Source: Larix kaempferi
Taxonomy: Eukaryota > Streptophyta > Pinopsida > Pinales > Pinaceae
DNA: 64,000 nucleotides
Assembly: GCA_027924585.1 (NCBI GenBank)
Contig: BSBM01000600.1
Location: 16,823,501 to 16,887,500, forward strand
Direction of reading: 5' to 3'
This document shows, piece by piece, positions 1 through 11,451 of this stretch (its first letter is position 1; the number at the start of each line of letters is the position of its first letter). The translations under genes and the position numbers were made by a program. The notes under the pieces were generated by a model, which was not told the DNA's origin, ran no database searches, and saw nothing but the letters and a program-made list of their open reading frames with translations.

Positions 1-1511
1 TCTTCACATTGCTCCTTTCTTTTCTTTAGATCCTGCAACTAGATGGTCAGGTTATCCAATTCTGTCTGGATCTGCAACATCCTAGCTACATTTTCCCCAA
101 TGGGCGATGCCTCTTGCCACATCATGATCTCCAAAGATTCACTCGATGTGGTAATGTTTTGCTGCATCAGTGGTAGCTGGATATGCAGAAGCAAGGCCAC
201 GATAAACCATTCCTTATGTTGGACAGTACTCATGTCAAAACTGACCCTTTCCATCAGCGTTTTAAATCGTTGATCAAAATCCCACACAGTCTCATTGGGA
301 TACTGCTTAATCCCTTTAAGCTCTGTGATGTATTGTGCTTCATATTTGGGCTTCTGGAACTCTACGATCAGGCCTGTGCGAATCTCATCCAGTGTTTTTG
401 TCGGAGTGTCGACGAGAACTTGTGTAAATTTCATAAACCAATCCAAGGCACGACCTCAAAGAGTCGTCGCCAGTTGTCCCTTTTTAGCATCATCATCAGT
501 GATCTGTTTGACGGTCCATACGGCTTCACATAGAAACTAGTACTGTTCAGGGTTGTCTGTTCCATTTCCTTGGAACAGGGGTAACTTAGTATCCTCGCCC
601 GCCATTCTGGGCTTCCTTCCTCCTTTCACTGTACTACTACCGATTAACTTCTATGGAATTGATGAACTCGACTGTGTTGAAGTGGTATTTCTTTCTATCT
701 GAGAGATAGTGAGTGGAGGTGTGGGTACGTTGGTGCTGGGGTTTGGTCCTGCCTCTATCCTGGGTGTATCCTAGTTTTCCTTGTCGGGACTGTGAGGTTG
801 CTTTGTCCCACGTTGTCTTCCTTCACGGCCTTGTGGTTCGACCGCAGTAGGACCTTCTCCTGTCCTCTACCTCTTTTCCTGTCGGAACCTCACTCCTCCC
901 CTCGTAAGACCACTTTCTTCCTTGGCTTCACTCACAGTCTCATCATGACCTGCACCCATCTACCCCTTATCATTCAATGTACCCCCCCCAACTATCATGG
1001 TACGCATGGCCTCCGCCCACCTGGCTGTCTACTGATCAAGATGCATATTCAATATACCATTTTCGCAAATAAGCATCTTAATCGATAGTTGAAGAGACAA
1101 TAGAAACCTTCCCCAGGATCCGCGAAAAAAATATCTTTCGGCTTCATTATAAGATTTCTGGGTATCAACCGTGAATTCTGTGATATAGCCCTCTAGGATG
1201 CTATCGAACAACACTTCGACAGCCTGCGACGCTTTATTATCGACTTCCTGCAACTCCTGAATCAACTCGGGGGTCCAGGTCATCGGTTCACCGCCTTGGA
1301 AGTTCCTCTTATGGAAGGTCAACTTCGCCAACCACTCGTACAAAATGACTGGGAATTCACAGAAAAACCACTCATGTGGACCATTGTGAATATATCTATC
1401 CTCTCACTAGTCTACCATCAGTCGAGTGTTCCAATTTTCTTATTCAGCAAATTCCTTCAACTTCTGATCAAACCATTCTTGGATCTCCAGTTTTGTCGGG
1501 TACCACAACAT
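1..1511 (-). pseudogene. Ty3/gypsy gag polyprotein, 5' part, decayed and cut by the window edge
   Basis: A single minus-strand frame runs from an ATG at 1511 to the left edge (about 503 codons). It is interrupted by about nine stops, most of them TAG. The first part (about residues 1-160) is open apart from a few stops and contains WFFCEFPVILYEWLAKL and a WTPELIQELQ stretch. An internal methionine at 605 begins the part that resembles a retrotransposon gag core, with VWTVKQITDDDAKKGQL, the ALDWFMKF segment and EFQKPK...ITELKGIKQ. The same order and motifs occur in the plus-strand element at 26220-35570, so both belong to one superfamily. Gag would form the virus-like particle of the retrotransposon. 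The primer site lies just upstream. The rest of the element is outside the window. Confidence 0.8.
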
Positions 1512-1534
1512 ATCCTCCTTTCACTTCGCACACA

Positions 1535-1552
1535 GTCTCGACAATAGAACCA
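1535..1552 (-). promoter_or_regulatory. Primer binding site of the left-edge gypsy element
   Basis: Read on the minus strand, this 18-base site begins TGGTTCTATTGTCGAGAC. It differs at one base from the site that follows the LTR at 25508-26164 (26167-26184). Its place between a putative LTR and the gag frame, and its match to the related element, support a tRNA primer site. The tRNA itself is not identified. Confidence 0.6.
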
Positions 1553-1557
1553 ATTTT

Positions 1558-2322
1558 TGACTCAAACCCGGTCAACAAGGGTTCCCACCACTGTCGACAC
1601 CAACCCACCACGATCTCCCTAAGCACTGGACCAGATAGGTTTTACCCTGCCTAGCAACACCTGCAGAGTAGATGAGGTCTCACCCGAGGCGATCAAGGGA
1701 GAGTGGACGGAACCATGTTTCCGCCGAATGAAGGAGGATGATTGCGGCAACAACTACTCAACTTATTGCAGCATCCAACAGATCTATGCATTCACAATTA
1801 ACATCATTTATATTCATAGCATTACTCAACGGAGACATTCATCATGACAAGTATACATTAAAAGATTAACTGCAACAAGAAATCATCACAACATGCATTA
1901 ACACAAAAGCTACACAGGGAATTTCACCAAACAGTTTCGTCATGTCATATTACTTCAGAAAAACCTTGATACAACATCTCTGCAAAACCCGATCTCCACA
2001 ATATCTCTTGATCTCAAAACATATGCCAAAAAACGCATCTCCATGATCTCCTACGACCTACAACTTTTTGTCTATATATAGGCTTCCACCTTTACAATGC
2101 TTGTCCACTTACTAACAACTTCCTAACCGACTCCTGGACAAATGACCCAAAATCTAACTGACACAGTCCAAATGACCCAAAATCCCACCTACTACAGTAC
2201 AATTAGCTCAAAATTACATCTCATATGATCCAATGACCCAAAAACCCGCATTCTGCGGTACAAATGACTCAAAAAATACATAAAATAATGCAGCCTTCTT
2301 CCTTCCGTGACCTCTTCTAACA
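1558..2322 (-). repeat. Putative 5' LTR of the left-edge gypsy element
   Basis: Read on the minus strand, this segment starts TGTTAGAAGAGG near 2322 and ends in CA near 1558, just before the primer site. It holds a TATA-like palindrome (CTATATATAG at about 2071-2080), placed as an LTR promoter should be. No partner LTR is in the window, so both borders are inferred. The sequence is not obviously the same as the LTRs at 25508 and 55902, although the gag downstream is related. Confidence 0.4.
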
Positions 2323-2430
2323 TGTCTCAGCATCGGTGATGCTGCGATTCTTCTTCACCAAACCGCTTGCCAATAAGACTGAATTTGGCACAGGTTGGTC
2401 TATAAATAAGACAAAAAAAATGTATCAAAA

Positions 2431-2976
2431 TTGCAATCGATTCCGGTGCAACCAGATAAAAAAGATAAAAAAAATCCTTCCCTAGCAAAGGCTAAACAAA
2501 GGCAAATTGATGTAAGTCTTAAAGTATGGAAAAAACTTGTAAAATCGTATGAGAAGTCGGATGCATGGAGGAAGTCTAGAGAGGAGAGTATCCAAGTAAT
2601 TAAATTTGATCATAACATTATATCAAAATTATTAAGCGATTTTTATGTTTTATTTTTGTATACTTAAATTTATTTGGTAGATGTTTCAGGACAAGGCCTC
2701 CAAGGCTAGGCTTGCCAAACTTCGTTCCACACATCATAGTGGCCATAAAGGTCTACAGACCTTGATCTGTACTTTTGTAAGTATATTTAATTTGTGAAAT
2801 GATATATTTTTTTAATTCCTAGAAAAAATTAAATGATTTCATAATAATTAGTGTAACTAGTCCATGTGTCATGTGTTTTACAGGAGGAGAAACATGGTCG
2901 GCATCCAACACCATTTGAAAAATAAAAATTACAAAGAAAAAAGTGGACCGACTTTGTAATCTGGATGGAGAACAAG
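2431..2976 (+). pseudogene. Exon-like remnants, possibly a plant (PTTA/En-Spm-type) transposase
   Basis: Three exon-like blocks fit GT..AG borders: 2431-2595 (ends ...SREESIQ), 2681-2776 (MFQDKASKARLAKLRSTHHSG...) and 2884-2976 (EEKHGRHPTPFE..., then one stop, ending ...WMENK). The order of a KSDAWRKSREE-like segment, a K-rich block with an HHSGHKG motif, and then EEKHGRHP resembles the plant transposase family often labelled Transposase_24/PTTA. That match is from memory and is modest. The third block has an in-frame TAA, and no terminal inverted repeats or further domains were found. An untranslated or unrelated gene remnant is also possible. Confidence 0.4.
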
Positions 2977-3754
2977 GTATCAATATTTGACTAATAACTC
3001 TTGTTCATACATTTTACTACATTGTCATTTTTTCTTTGGGAATCTATAATCTTAGGTGGTTTATCACATTTATTAGAGTTGAACTTAGGCACACTAGACC
3101 CTCCCAAATATAGAATAGGTTGTCCTAAGTCATACATATCCTCATCCCATTCATAACCAATAAGAAATTGAATGAAACATCAATTCCATCCCTTTGCATT
3201 CCTTTTTGAATTCCTTTTTGTTGTAGATGTGAAAAAACCTCATCTTTCTCATTACCTTGGTCTTCTACATTCTGCATAATTTATGCTTGCGAATGCAGAC
3301 AAAGTTGCCTAGCCTTTCCTTTTGCCACCATGTTGTGGATGTGCAATTCATTTATCCAATGTTGAAAAATCCATTGAACATTTTTCTATATCAATGCCCC
3401 TGCATTTCTCATCCCATCACATTGTGGATGTGGAAGTCATTATCCAAATTTCATTACATTAGGCCTTCGCATTCTTCTCTACATGTTGATTCAAAAGGTG
3501 CTTATAACTTAACCTTTCATATGTATTCTCAATATTTATTCTTTCGCATCAATATTTGGGTGTAGACATTGTATCCCTTGCCAATGATTTGATTCCCTTT
3601 GTATTTTTAGAACTCATGCGAATGTTGACGGTGGACCTACATGTGGCATTCTCATTTAAAACTTGGTTCAATGGCAGTGGATAATGTTGAATCTCTTTAT
3701 GGACATTGAAACTTGCCTTGTACCAGAAATTATTGAGTATCAAACACACATACT
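2977..3754. other. Unannotated AT-rich stretch
   Basis: No convincing gene. Short open frames at 3257-3565 (plus) and 3549-3758 (minus) show no recognisable motif and overlap each other on opposite strands. Confidence 0.5.
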
Positions 3755-3858
3755 CCAAGAGATTGATAATGAAGGCCGGTGCATGGATTTAGTCATATTT
3801 TAGAATCCAAGAGATTGATAATGAGGGTCGGTGCATGGATTTGGTCATATTTTAGAAT
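3755..3858 (+). repeat. Two-copy 52 bp tandem duplication
   Basis: Two copies, each beginning CCAAGAGATTGATAATGA, start at 3755 and 3807 and differ at only a few bases. This is a local tandem duplication in otherwise non-coding sequence. Confidence 0.85.
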
Positions 3859-5239
3859 CCTTAAGAGATATGGTAGGAGAAAAATATGTTGAGCATAAAG
3901 TGATGGAATGTTGGTCAATACTGAGAGGAGGGGATGAATCAGTATTGATAATTTTTTCTTTTAAACCACTTATTTAACTTTTGATCAAAAACATGGAAAA
4001 AACAGAAACAGGGATTTATCATGGAACCCCAAATGGGTAAACCACCAAAGATTTTCTATTATCTGCAAAAAAAAATTTACAAGTTACAATAGAATTCGAT
4101 TGGCACCAACCAATCAGGATGTACCCACACCCTTGATTCACCAGCACCAACTGGTAGGAGGCTATAACTCCCTGTTTAGTCAGCTACGACTGACAAGGAA
4201 GCAACAACTCCCTTTTGTAGGCACCAACCTGCCCTAGCACCACCCTGTCGCCCTTAAGATATTAAGTCTCCACAAGCTTCTAAGACTGCATCTCTTCCTT
4301 TGGCCTTACTTCTTCTTCAAGTACTGAGATGAAGAATCGAGAGACGCTTTCAAATGATGTTTGTTTTCAAAATATATACTTCTCCGAAGGTCATGTGTAT
4401 TTTTTGAAACAACACACCTTTTCAAAACAACACACCTAAAAATAAATGATATTACAATAAAAAACATTTTTTATTTTTAATATATAACTATATATATTAT
4501 TGTTTTAATTAACCCTTAAAAAATGACTTTATATTAAAATCATTTTTATTATTAAAACTAAACACATTTTTTATTTAATTAATTAAAACTTTGTGTTTTA
4601 CGAATTTGCATTTAACCTTCATGTTCACAAATCTTTAGCCACGTCTGATGACTCCTATGCCACATCAACGCCACGTCTTCTACCATCTCAGCTTCACGGT
4701 CTACCATGTTTGCAACACCTCCCTGCCATGTCATTATCCTCATCAATGATAGAATTTGACACGTGTACCAAAAGGATAGGGAGCCTGACAGGTCGTCCCA
4801 GGCACTGAGCTGGTGATTTTCTCGTGGAGTCCAAACACCCAGCGCCCCCACCTATCCTTTGCACTACGCATCAAATGAGTTAGTGAAGACTGGTGTTTAG
4901 AAAGCCATAAGATCCTCTTTCACTGTCAATGTGGGACTAAATCCCAAACAAAACAAATCACAACCGTTGATTTGATAAGCCAACGGCTGTTGAGTCTCCA
5001 CTGTGTAGTTTCTTCCTACCAGTTGCGCGTTTTTGTGCAGTGAATTCTGAGAGACATCCATGGTTTCAGAATCGGCTTTGAACGTTGTCTAACTCAGATT
5101 TATCCTTTTGCTGGCTGCTATATATGGTGTAAGATCTTCCCCATTGATCAAGACTATATTAGGACACATTGTAGGAGATTCCACAAGAACACTGAAACCC
5201 TGTCTCTTTTTCCACAGCTTCATGGATTTCAGCTACTAA
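3859..5239. other. Non-coding, AT-rich interval
   Basis: The stretch 4380-4600 is very AT-rich. Short opposed frames at 4593-4808 (plus) and 4612-4851 (minus) are shadows of each other with no motif. No retroelement border was seen. Confidence 0.45.
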
Positions 5240-5586
5240 ATGAATTTCAATCATAATCAAATCTCTGTCTTCAAAATAAACACTCTTCAACTCATTTTCA
5301 ATTCCAAAACTAATCTTACTTGCAGAAGCATTACTCCATATATTTTTTTAGAAACTGGACATGGACTCGTGTCTCTGAAGTTACTTACATTTAGAATGAC
5401 TCTAGCTTCTGCAAAACCCTCCTTCACTAGTTCATTTGCTGAATTGCTGTCAATTACAAAACCTATGAAGCTGTTCTAAACCGCCCCTAATGTAGCATGT
5501 TTTATGGTCTCAGATGTGATATCTAATCCACATTTGTCCAATCCTGACCTCTCAAGCGTGCCAAACCGCCTGAGCACATTCATTCT

Positions 5587-5960
5587 TTACAGGTAAAGAT
5601 TGATACATTCTGGATGAGTGTTCGTAATGACATTTTTAACTTTATGGCTCTTCTTATGGCGAGAATCAACAAGAGTAGTCAACAACCAATGTGACTTTGA
5701 AGATAAAGAAGATGGCATAAATATCATCTTATGTGGTAATCGTCCTTGAGATTGTAATATTCCCTTTCCATGATGTAAAAAGATATGAGCCTGATCATAC
5801 CCTGCATCTTGAGCATTTAAATCAAGCACCTCATTCCCTATAAGCAATTTCAAACTGCCATCTAACCATCTCACAAAGCGAGCATTTATTTCATAAGAAA
5901 TGTTACCATTACAATTCTGAACCTTCCTCCATCGCACTATATTATCCTCCCCGATTACTG
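5587..5960 (-). pseudogene. LEO1/VIP4 (Paf1 complex) gene fragment
   Basis: The minus-strand frame (5937 to 5587, extending upstream in frame to about 5960) reads EDNIVRWRKVQN...NARFVRWLDGSLKLLIGNEV...FLHHGKGILQSQGRL...MPSSLSSKSHWLLTTLVDSR. This is the conserved core of the LEO1 family (Arabidopsis VIP4), a subunit of the Paf1 complex that travels with RNA polymerase II and affects histone modification and flowering time. Only about 120 residues are present, where a full protein has several hundred. Homology ends right after ...NVITNTHPE, followed by a short unrelated tail and a stop. No other LEO1 exon was found nearby. It is best read as a transposed or duplicated gene fragment; the end of homology could be an old exon border with a GTATCA donor. 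An exon of a functional gene with distant other exons is less likely. Confidence 0.75.
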
Positions 5961-7167
5961 AGAAATCAGACTCCTTCTAATTCCCATCTTATGAGCTTTC
6001 AAGATTTCAACATTTTTAAATCTCTGTCCACACGATTCTGTTGGCTGTTGAAACTGAAACTCCAGATTTTGTGGTATCATGATTGGGAAGTGGCAGACTT
6101 AGGCAGCGAGTCAATGAGTCCATTTCAAATTGGCAATTGTCAATGAGTCATCTTCCATAAAGATGCTATAATTTAATTTCATCATTTCATCTGTCTGGAT
6201 ATTGTTGTTAGCTTTTCAAGGATAGTAACTTGTACCCTGCTTTGAGGTCAAAGAATTCATGCAGCAATGTGTCCCAATAGAGCATATGTTTCAATAATAT
6301 TTCAGACCTCTGACGTGCATAAATGGTCTCTAGTAGCAAGCGTGCATTGTCGCTTCATTTCTTGCTTTTGTCATGGCTATTTGCCGTTGCCATTTATGAT
6401 TGCCATCAATGACAACAATCTATCATATATCTTTGCTGCCCTACCACTGCCATATTGCCAACATAAAGAAGTCTAAGCCTTTTTGTGGAGACATTGTAAA
6501 TGTGTTGGCTTGAGAACATAAATAATTGCATTGGACAAAGGAATACAAATAGTATTCAAGGCTATCATAGGAAAATATAAGAAGAGTAAAGCATGTTATA
6601 TAGGGATGAATAAAGTTGGCTCTATGCACCCAAATAGAGTTTTGGAACTTCTTGAAGTTGGCACATTTTTGGAATATCAAGGCTTGTAATATTGAACCTC
6701 TTAAAAGAATATATTGAATAGCCATTAATGAGTTCATTTATCCCTTTCCAAATTGCAGTTAGTCATATGATGGACCCATATAATGAATTGCCTTGTATTT
6801 TCACCCACTTGGTTGGTCAGGAGACTACGACATATGTTCCCAAGTATGTGTTGTATGTGTTACACTTCACTTTGTGATTGAATGTGTTTTTTAACTAGGA
6901 ACAAATTACCTCAAATGAAATATCTCATCAACTTACAAATTTAACCAAATTTAAAATATTCTTTGTGATGGTCTAATTGGTATTTGCATTGGTTTTTTGT
7001 AATACTTTTGAAGCAATGAGCCCAAAAGAGAATCTTCTTTAGGAAATTGAACCAATCCAATGTTGGTACCTAACTCTATTGAGACACAATTCCATTTCAT
7101 TTTTATCATGTCCAAGATTATTTGTCAAGAAGTGTAGGCATATGTTGATAGGCAAGGGACCCAAAAT
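5961..7167. other. No supported gene
   Basis: Short frames at 6267-6476 (plus) and 6441-6737 (minus) have no recognisable motif. The interval ends at the target-site duplication of the element at 7173. Confidence 0.45.
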
Positions 7168-7172
7168 GTGAC

Positions 7173-7499
7173 TGTTATATAAAAAATATAATAACATAAC
7201 AATAATATATTTTAACCATTAATATTAATATTAATAATAAAAATCATAATAACATAACAATAATATATTTTAACAATTAATATTAATATTAATAACTAAT
7301 AAACAATTAATAATTAATAATTATTGAAGAGTCATGCCTTTATGTGAAAGGTCACGAATGGACTTATATAATTCCAAACCTTTGTAAATGAAAACATATC
7401 GAATATTTTATCTTATATATTTATATTATTATAAATTTATGGATCCATTGTCATATTTATGTTGGAATTTTAATTAGGAGACAGATTCTCTCTGCTTCA
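7173..7499 (+). repeat. 5' LTR of the short element
   Basis: It starts TGTTATATAAAAAATA and ends TCTGCTTCA, 327 bp. It matches 9693-10088 over most of its length, including the block with TCATGCCTTTA and CACGAATGGACTTATATAA. The left part is a low-complexity run of AATATT-like units. ACTTATATAA (about 7361) may act as the LTR promoter TATA box. Confidence 0.85.
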
Positions 7500-7500
7500 G

Positions 7501-7513
7501 TGGTATCAGAGCC
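7501..7513 (+). promoter_or_regulatory. Primer binding site (initiator tRNA-Met type)
   Basis: TGGTATCAGAGCC lies one base after the LTR. This is the classic plant retrotransposon site complementary to the 3' end of initiator tRNA-Met. Confidence 0.9.
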
Positions 7514-8421
7514 CCTTGGGAATTTCGCTGACTAATGGCTACTGGCCATAAATTCATTAGAGATTCTATGGATATTTGTCCTTGAACAAAACGCTGGACT
7601 GTGGCTATTATCCCATTCCTCACCTGTAATTCACGTTCTCCTCCTCACGCCACCCCTGCACATTATTTCCCCCAACTTCTCCCTCTTGACGCATGCCTTT
7701 ATCCATTCTCTGCCACTCCCCTCCATCTCCCAAAGTTCACCTCCCTAAATTCGTGCTGTGCTCTCCCATCTCTCTACAACTCTCCAATCGCTGTGCTTTC
7801 TCTCTCCTCACCTACCTCCCTCTACGTCAAACCTTCCTCGCCTTATTCCGAACTTACACCTCGTGCCTTCACTCTCGCTTGCCTCCATCCAACATCCTTC
7901 AACATGTTCCTCCCCGGTTCCACAGGAAGATGCTCCTCCAAGATTCCACAACGCTTCATTCCTTCCCACGCCCATGCTTATGCCCTACCTCCTCATAACC
8001 TACACCACCTCCCCCACTCAGGAAAACACCTCTCCACACCAGCTCCTTCCCACTCCACAATCTGTGTCTTCCTCTCATGTTCTCCCTTTATTTGATCTAC
8101 CCAATCTCATACTCCTCCCCTTCTTCATGTCACCACTACCTCTGAATAACCTCGACCCCAACACCGCCACTCTACTACACCAATCCATGGATTTCCTTCT
8201 TCCTCCATGCCTACACTCTTTGCACTCCCCAGCTCCATCCTCTCCCTCTCTCCATTGGGAACATCACTCACATCTATCCTACGTTGACCCACACACCCTC
8301 ACATCAATGTTACATTAATAATTATTATTATTTTGGAAAAAAAATATAGAAAAGATTAAAAGAAATTTTTGGAGGTTATTACACAATTCGTGCCAATATC
8401 TATCATCGAAGTCGAGAATTC

Positions 8422-9343
8422 ATGGCGATTACAAAAGCAGAGTTACAATCACAGTTACAAACAGCATTGGATCAACTAGAAAATTACAAAGCGACCAATA
8501 ATTATCTACAATGCGAGATTGATAAGCAAAAGTTGATTAATATATTTCAAGAGCAAAGGAATCATACCGTAGAAATTCAAAATCAATTATTGAAAAAAAA
8601 AGGAATATTTCACAAAAATGTTATCAGATAAGGATGAGAAAATATCACAATTGAAAAGTATTAATCAAAACCTTGAAGACCAGATAAAAAAACAAAGAAT
8701 GTCGAAGAATCACCATATGGAAATGATAACGAAGTAGAAGAATAAATTAAATGTTTAAATCAGCTCGTCATGGACAAGGATAATGAATTGGCGCAAGTCC
8801 AGAGAAAGTTGGAAGGTCAAGAATCAAGGAATTGCTGCCTTCAACAACAGATTAGTGAACTCCAACAACAATATGACAACATTAAGAAGACGCATACGTT
8901 TGAGATTACAAAAATAAAAAATACGTTATCAAGCAATATCGAAGAACTATTTCGACCATGAAATCATAATAAGACATTAATTACGAAAATAAAAAAGTTG
9001 AAACATAGTCGGAAGATGGAACACTCCAATCGAGACCTAGAAGGAAAAATACCAGAACAACAAGAAGAAAAATATCATCTGGAAAATATTAATCAAGAAC
9101 TAGAGAAACAAATCGAGAAGTTTAAAGAGGAAAAAAAGTCGCAATACAAAACGTTCGAAAAGATTCAGAGTAATAACAATCTATTGGAGAGAAAAGTAGC
9201 ACAAATCTAGAAGGAAGCATCCAGACTCTCCAGAAAACAAAGTCAAGTTGGGGAAGAAGAAATAAATACAAATTTAGTCTTCGTCATAGTTCAAAAAGAA
9301 TTCAATCCAGCAGAAAAACAAACAAGAAGAATTCCTTATTGAC
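8422..9343 (+). pseudogene. Coiled-coil protein carried by the short LTR element (gag-like?)
   Basis: The frame starts at ATG 8422 (MAITKAELQSQLQTALDQLE...). After a long A-run near 8592-8600 it continues in the next frame (LSDKDEKISQLKSINQNLE..., about 8621-8735), then returns to the first frame at about 8770 (MDKDNELAQVQRKLE...) and runs to 9343 with stops at 8959 (TGA) and 9208 (TAG). The ancestral product was about 300 residues, rich in Lys, Glu and Gln with heptad spacing of Leu/Ile, so almost entirely coiled coil. No enzyme motif is visible. Its place behind the primer site is that of gag, but no gag core or zinc knuckle is seen. It is either a diverged structural protein or captured host sequence. 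Confidence 0.6.
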
Positions 9344-9678
9344 ACCCCAATTATAAACGTCATTTTGTCCAATGACATGGTCAAAATGAACATACACAAA
9401 GAAGTTATGACGTCAGACAAGCAAGAACATCAAATCAACATACTAAGCAACAAACGAGAAGATTCATCCCACAAGGCAATAAAATAAATCTGATGAAGAT
9501 AGATCTCAGATGGACCACATCAGAAATGATGTGACATTTTTTCTTTGGAATTCGTAATTCCTATCATCTCGTTTCATCAAGTGTCACAAGTACTAGGAAA
9601 AAGATCGAAGGACAACATTATAACCAAGAAATCAGACGTAAACCTTGTCTTCAATATGCTTTGAGGACAAAGCTTCCT

Positions 9679-9690
9679 TAAGGGGAAGGG
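9679..9690 (+). promoter_or_regulatory. Polypurine tract of the short element
   Basis: TAAGGGGAAGGG lies directly before the 3' LTR, where second-strand DNA synthesis of an LTR element starts. Confidence 0.8.
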
Positions 9691-9692
9691 AA

Positions 9693-10088
9693 TATTATAT
9701 AAAAAATAATAATAACATAACAATAATATATTTTAACAATTAATATTAATATTAATATTATTAATATTAATATTAATATTATTAATATTATTAATATTAA
9801 TATTAATATTATTAATATTAATATTAATATTATTAATATTAATATTAATATTATTAATATTAATATTAATATTAATATTAAGAACTAATGAACAATTAAT
9901 AATTAATAATTACTGAAGACTCATGCCTTTACGTGAAAAGTCACGAATGGACTTATATAAGCGAAAACCTTTGTAAATGAAAACATAATGAATATTTTAT
10001 CTTATATATTTATATTATTATCCATTTATGGAGTCGTTGTCATATTTATGTTGGAAGTTTACTTAGGAGATGGATTCTCTCCGCTTCA
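9693..10088 (+). repeat. 3' LTR of the short element, with an expanded AATATT tract
   Basis: It matches 7173-7499 but is 69 bp longer, because an AATATT-type hexamer and 15-mer tract (about 9736-9882) has grown. The first dinucleotide is TA rather than TG. The right border GCTTCA is followed by the GTGAC duplication. Confidence 0.88.
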
Positions 10089-10093
10089 GTGAC

Positions 10094-10993
10094 CATGGAA
10101 GCAAATGCCTTTCTTTTCATAAGAGAATAATATATTTTGGAAGAAATTCATACAAACATTAGACTGTATGCATTTTAGGGGAAAATTCCTTTCTCAATTC
10201 TTTTGCAATAGGTTAATCTTGATTAAATCTTGTAGATAGTATAAAAAATGGTTTGTGTTCTTCAATCAAGAACAAGAAAATTCAATTAATCTCTTTACCT
10301 TAAATTGTATTGGATGTTCAATTAGAGTATAGCAAGTTTTGTAGAAATTTCTCAAGTTTGGCATACATTTTATTTAAAGGAAGTTGAGGTTGTTATAGAG
10401 AACTATGTGAGCACCTTAGCTAGGTACCTTGGTGACTCGATAGATAGGGTCATTTAAATGTGATATTTGATGATTGAAACTCGTATCAACATTTTTTAGG
10501 AAACATAGAAACCTTTATCCCTATGTTGATCAAAATAGAAGACAATGAAAAAATAGATGCTATTGTCATGATTTAAAGAGGCTTGCACTCAGTAGAAAAA
10601 GGGATCAAGTGTAGCCAGTAATGATCAACAAGGATTGTTTCCTAGATAGTTTAGGAGATATGTACTAATTTGGGAGTTCAAGGAGGTAGAGTTCAGAAGG
10701 AGCATGAAGTAGGGAAGTCAAAGTGATGACTTTTTAAGGTTTGTTATGGACATGTTTGTTGCGGCTACATATTGTGTGATTAGATGTGAATCATACCTTA
10801 ATAATGTCATGGTGAGGAATTAGGGGAGACATAAATTTTACCAATCTTAAAGTGCACATCTAAGGATTAAAAAAAAAAAAAATCCTCAATACCATCACAT
10901 ATCCGACGACAACTCAACTAGCTCCGATGAGGTTTCTATACCTCTGATGACAAATGTCATCATATTTTGGTGTGGGGTTGTGGTCCAAATATA
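10094..10993. other. No supported gene
   Basis: AT-rich sequence without a long frame. An A-run lies at about 10869-10881. Nothing else was recognised. Confidence 0.5.
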
Positions 10994-11130
10994 TCGGTTA
11001 ATCAACTACTTATTTTTCGGATATTCGATGTAGATAGGTCAGTTAATCGACTAGACATTTGTCGGATATTCGATGTTTATTAGGTCGGTTAATCGACTAC
11101 TAATGTGTTGGTTATTCGACATACCTTAGT
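10994..11130 (+). repeat. Degenerate 45-46 bp tandem repeat
   Basis: Copies beginning TCGGTTAATCGACT (or one-base variants) start at 10994, 11039 and 11085, with a weaker fourth near 11110. Each carries a CGGATATTCGATG-like second half. Related CGA/TCG-rich words continue to about 11200. Confidence 0.7.
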
Positions 11131-11451
11131 TCGGCTATCTGACCTTTTGGTAAGTCGATGTTGTCGGATATACGACACATTTGTCATTGGTGAATCGATG
11201 TATTGATTAAAATAAACGCACAGGTTTTTTCCACGAGATGTTTTCAGTTATTTGACCAAGCATTGTTACTATTTGATATTCGACGAAGTTTTACTGACAT
11301 TTTAAAAAAGAATACTTTGTTGGATTTTAGATGGAGTGTTATCAAAATTCAAACAAATATGCCATCATATTTTGGGTTCAAATTTACCTGTTCCATGAAT
11401 AGGTCTCATTATACTTAGCTAAACATATTTATGCATAGTTCATATTACACA

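Larger units (their letters stand above)
7168..10093 (+). mobile_element. Short non-autonomous LTR retrotransposon with GTGAC target duplications
   Basis: The element proper is 7173-10088 (2.9 kb), flanked by identical 5 bp copies GTGAC at 7168-7172 and 10089-10093. It has LTRs at both ends, a TGGTATCAGAGCC primer site directly after the 5' LTR, and a polypurine tract (AAGGGGAAGGGA) before the 3' LTR. The internal 2.2 kb has no protease, reverse transcriptase or integrase. It holds a C/T-rich stretch (7601-8320) and a decayed coiled-coil reading frame (8422-9343). It must have been mobilised by enzymes from another element. The sequence before the polypurine tract (a GAGGACAAAG-type end) is like that of many plant gypsy elements, which hints at the helper class. 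Confidence 0.9.

Noticed and set aside
4593-4851. Pair of overlapping frames on opposite strands
   Set aside because: No motif, no neighbouring exon, and mutual antisense overlap.
7601-8318. Overlapping plus-strand frames of 101-186 codons rich in Ser, Pro, Leu and His
   Set aside because: The stretch is C/T-rich and open in several frames at once. No frame shows a domain, so composition explains it. It lies in the leader of the short LTR element.
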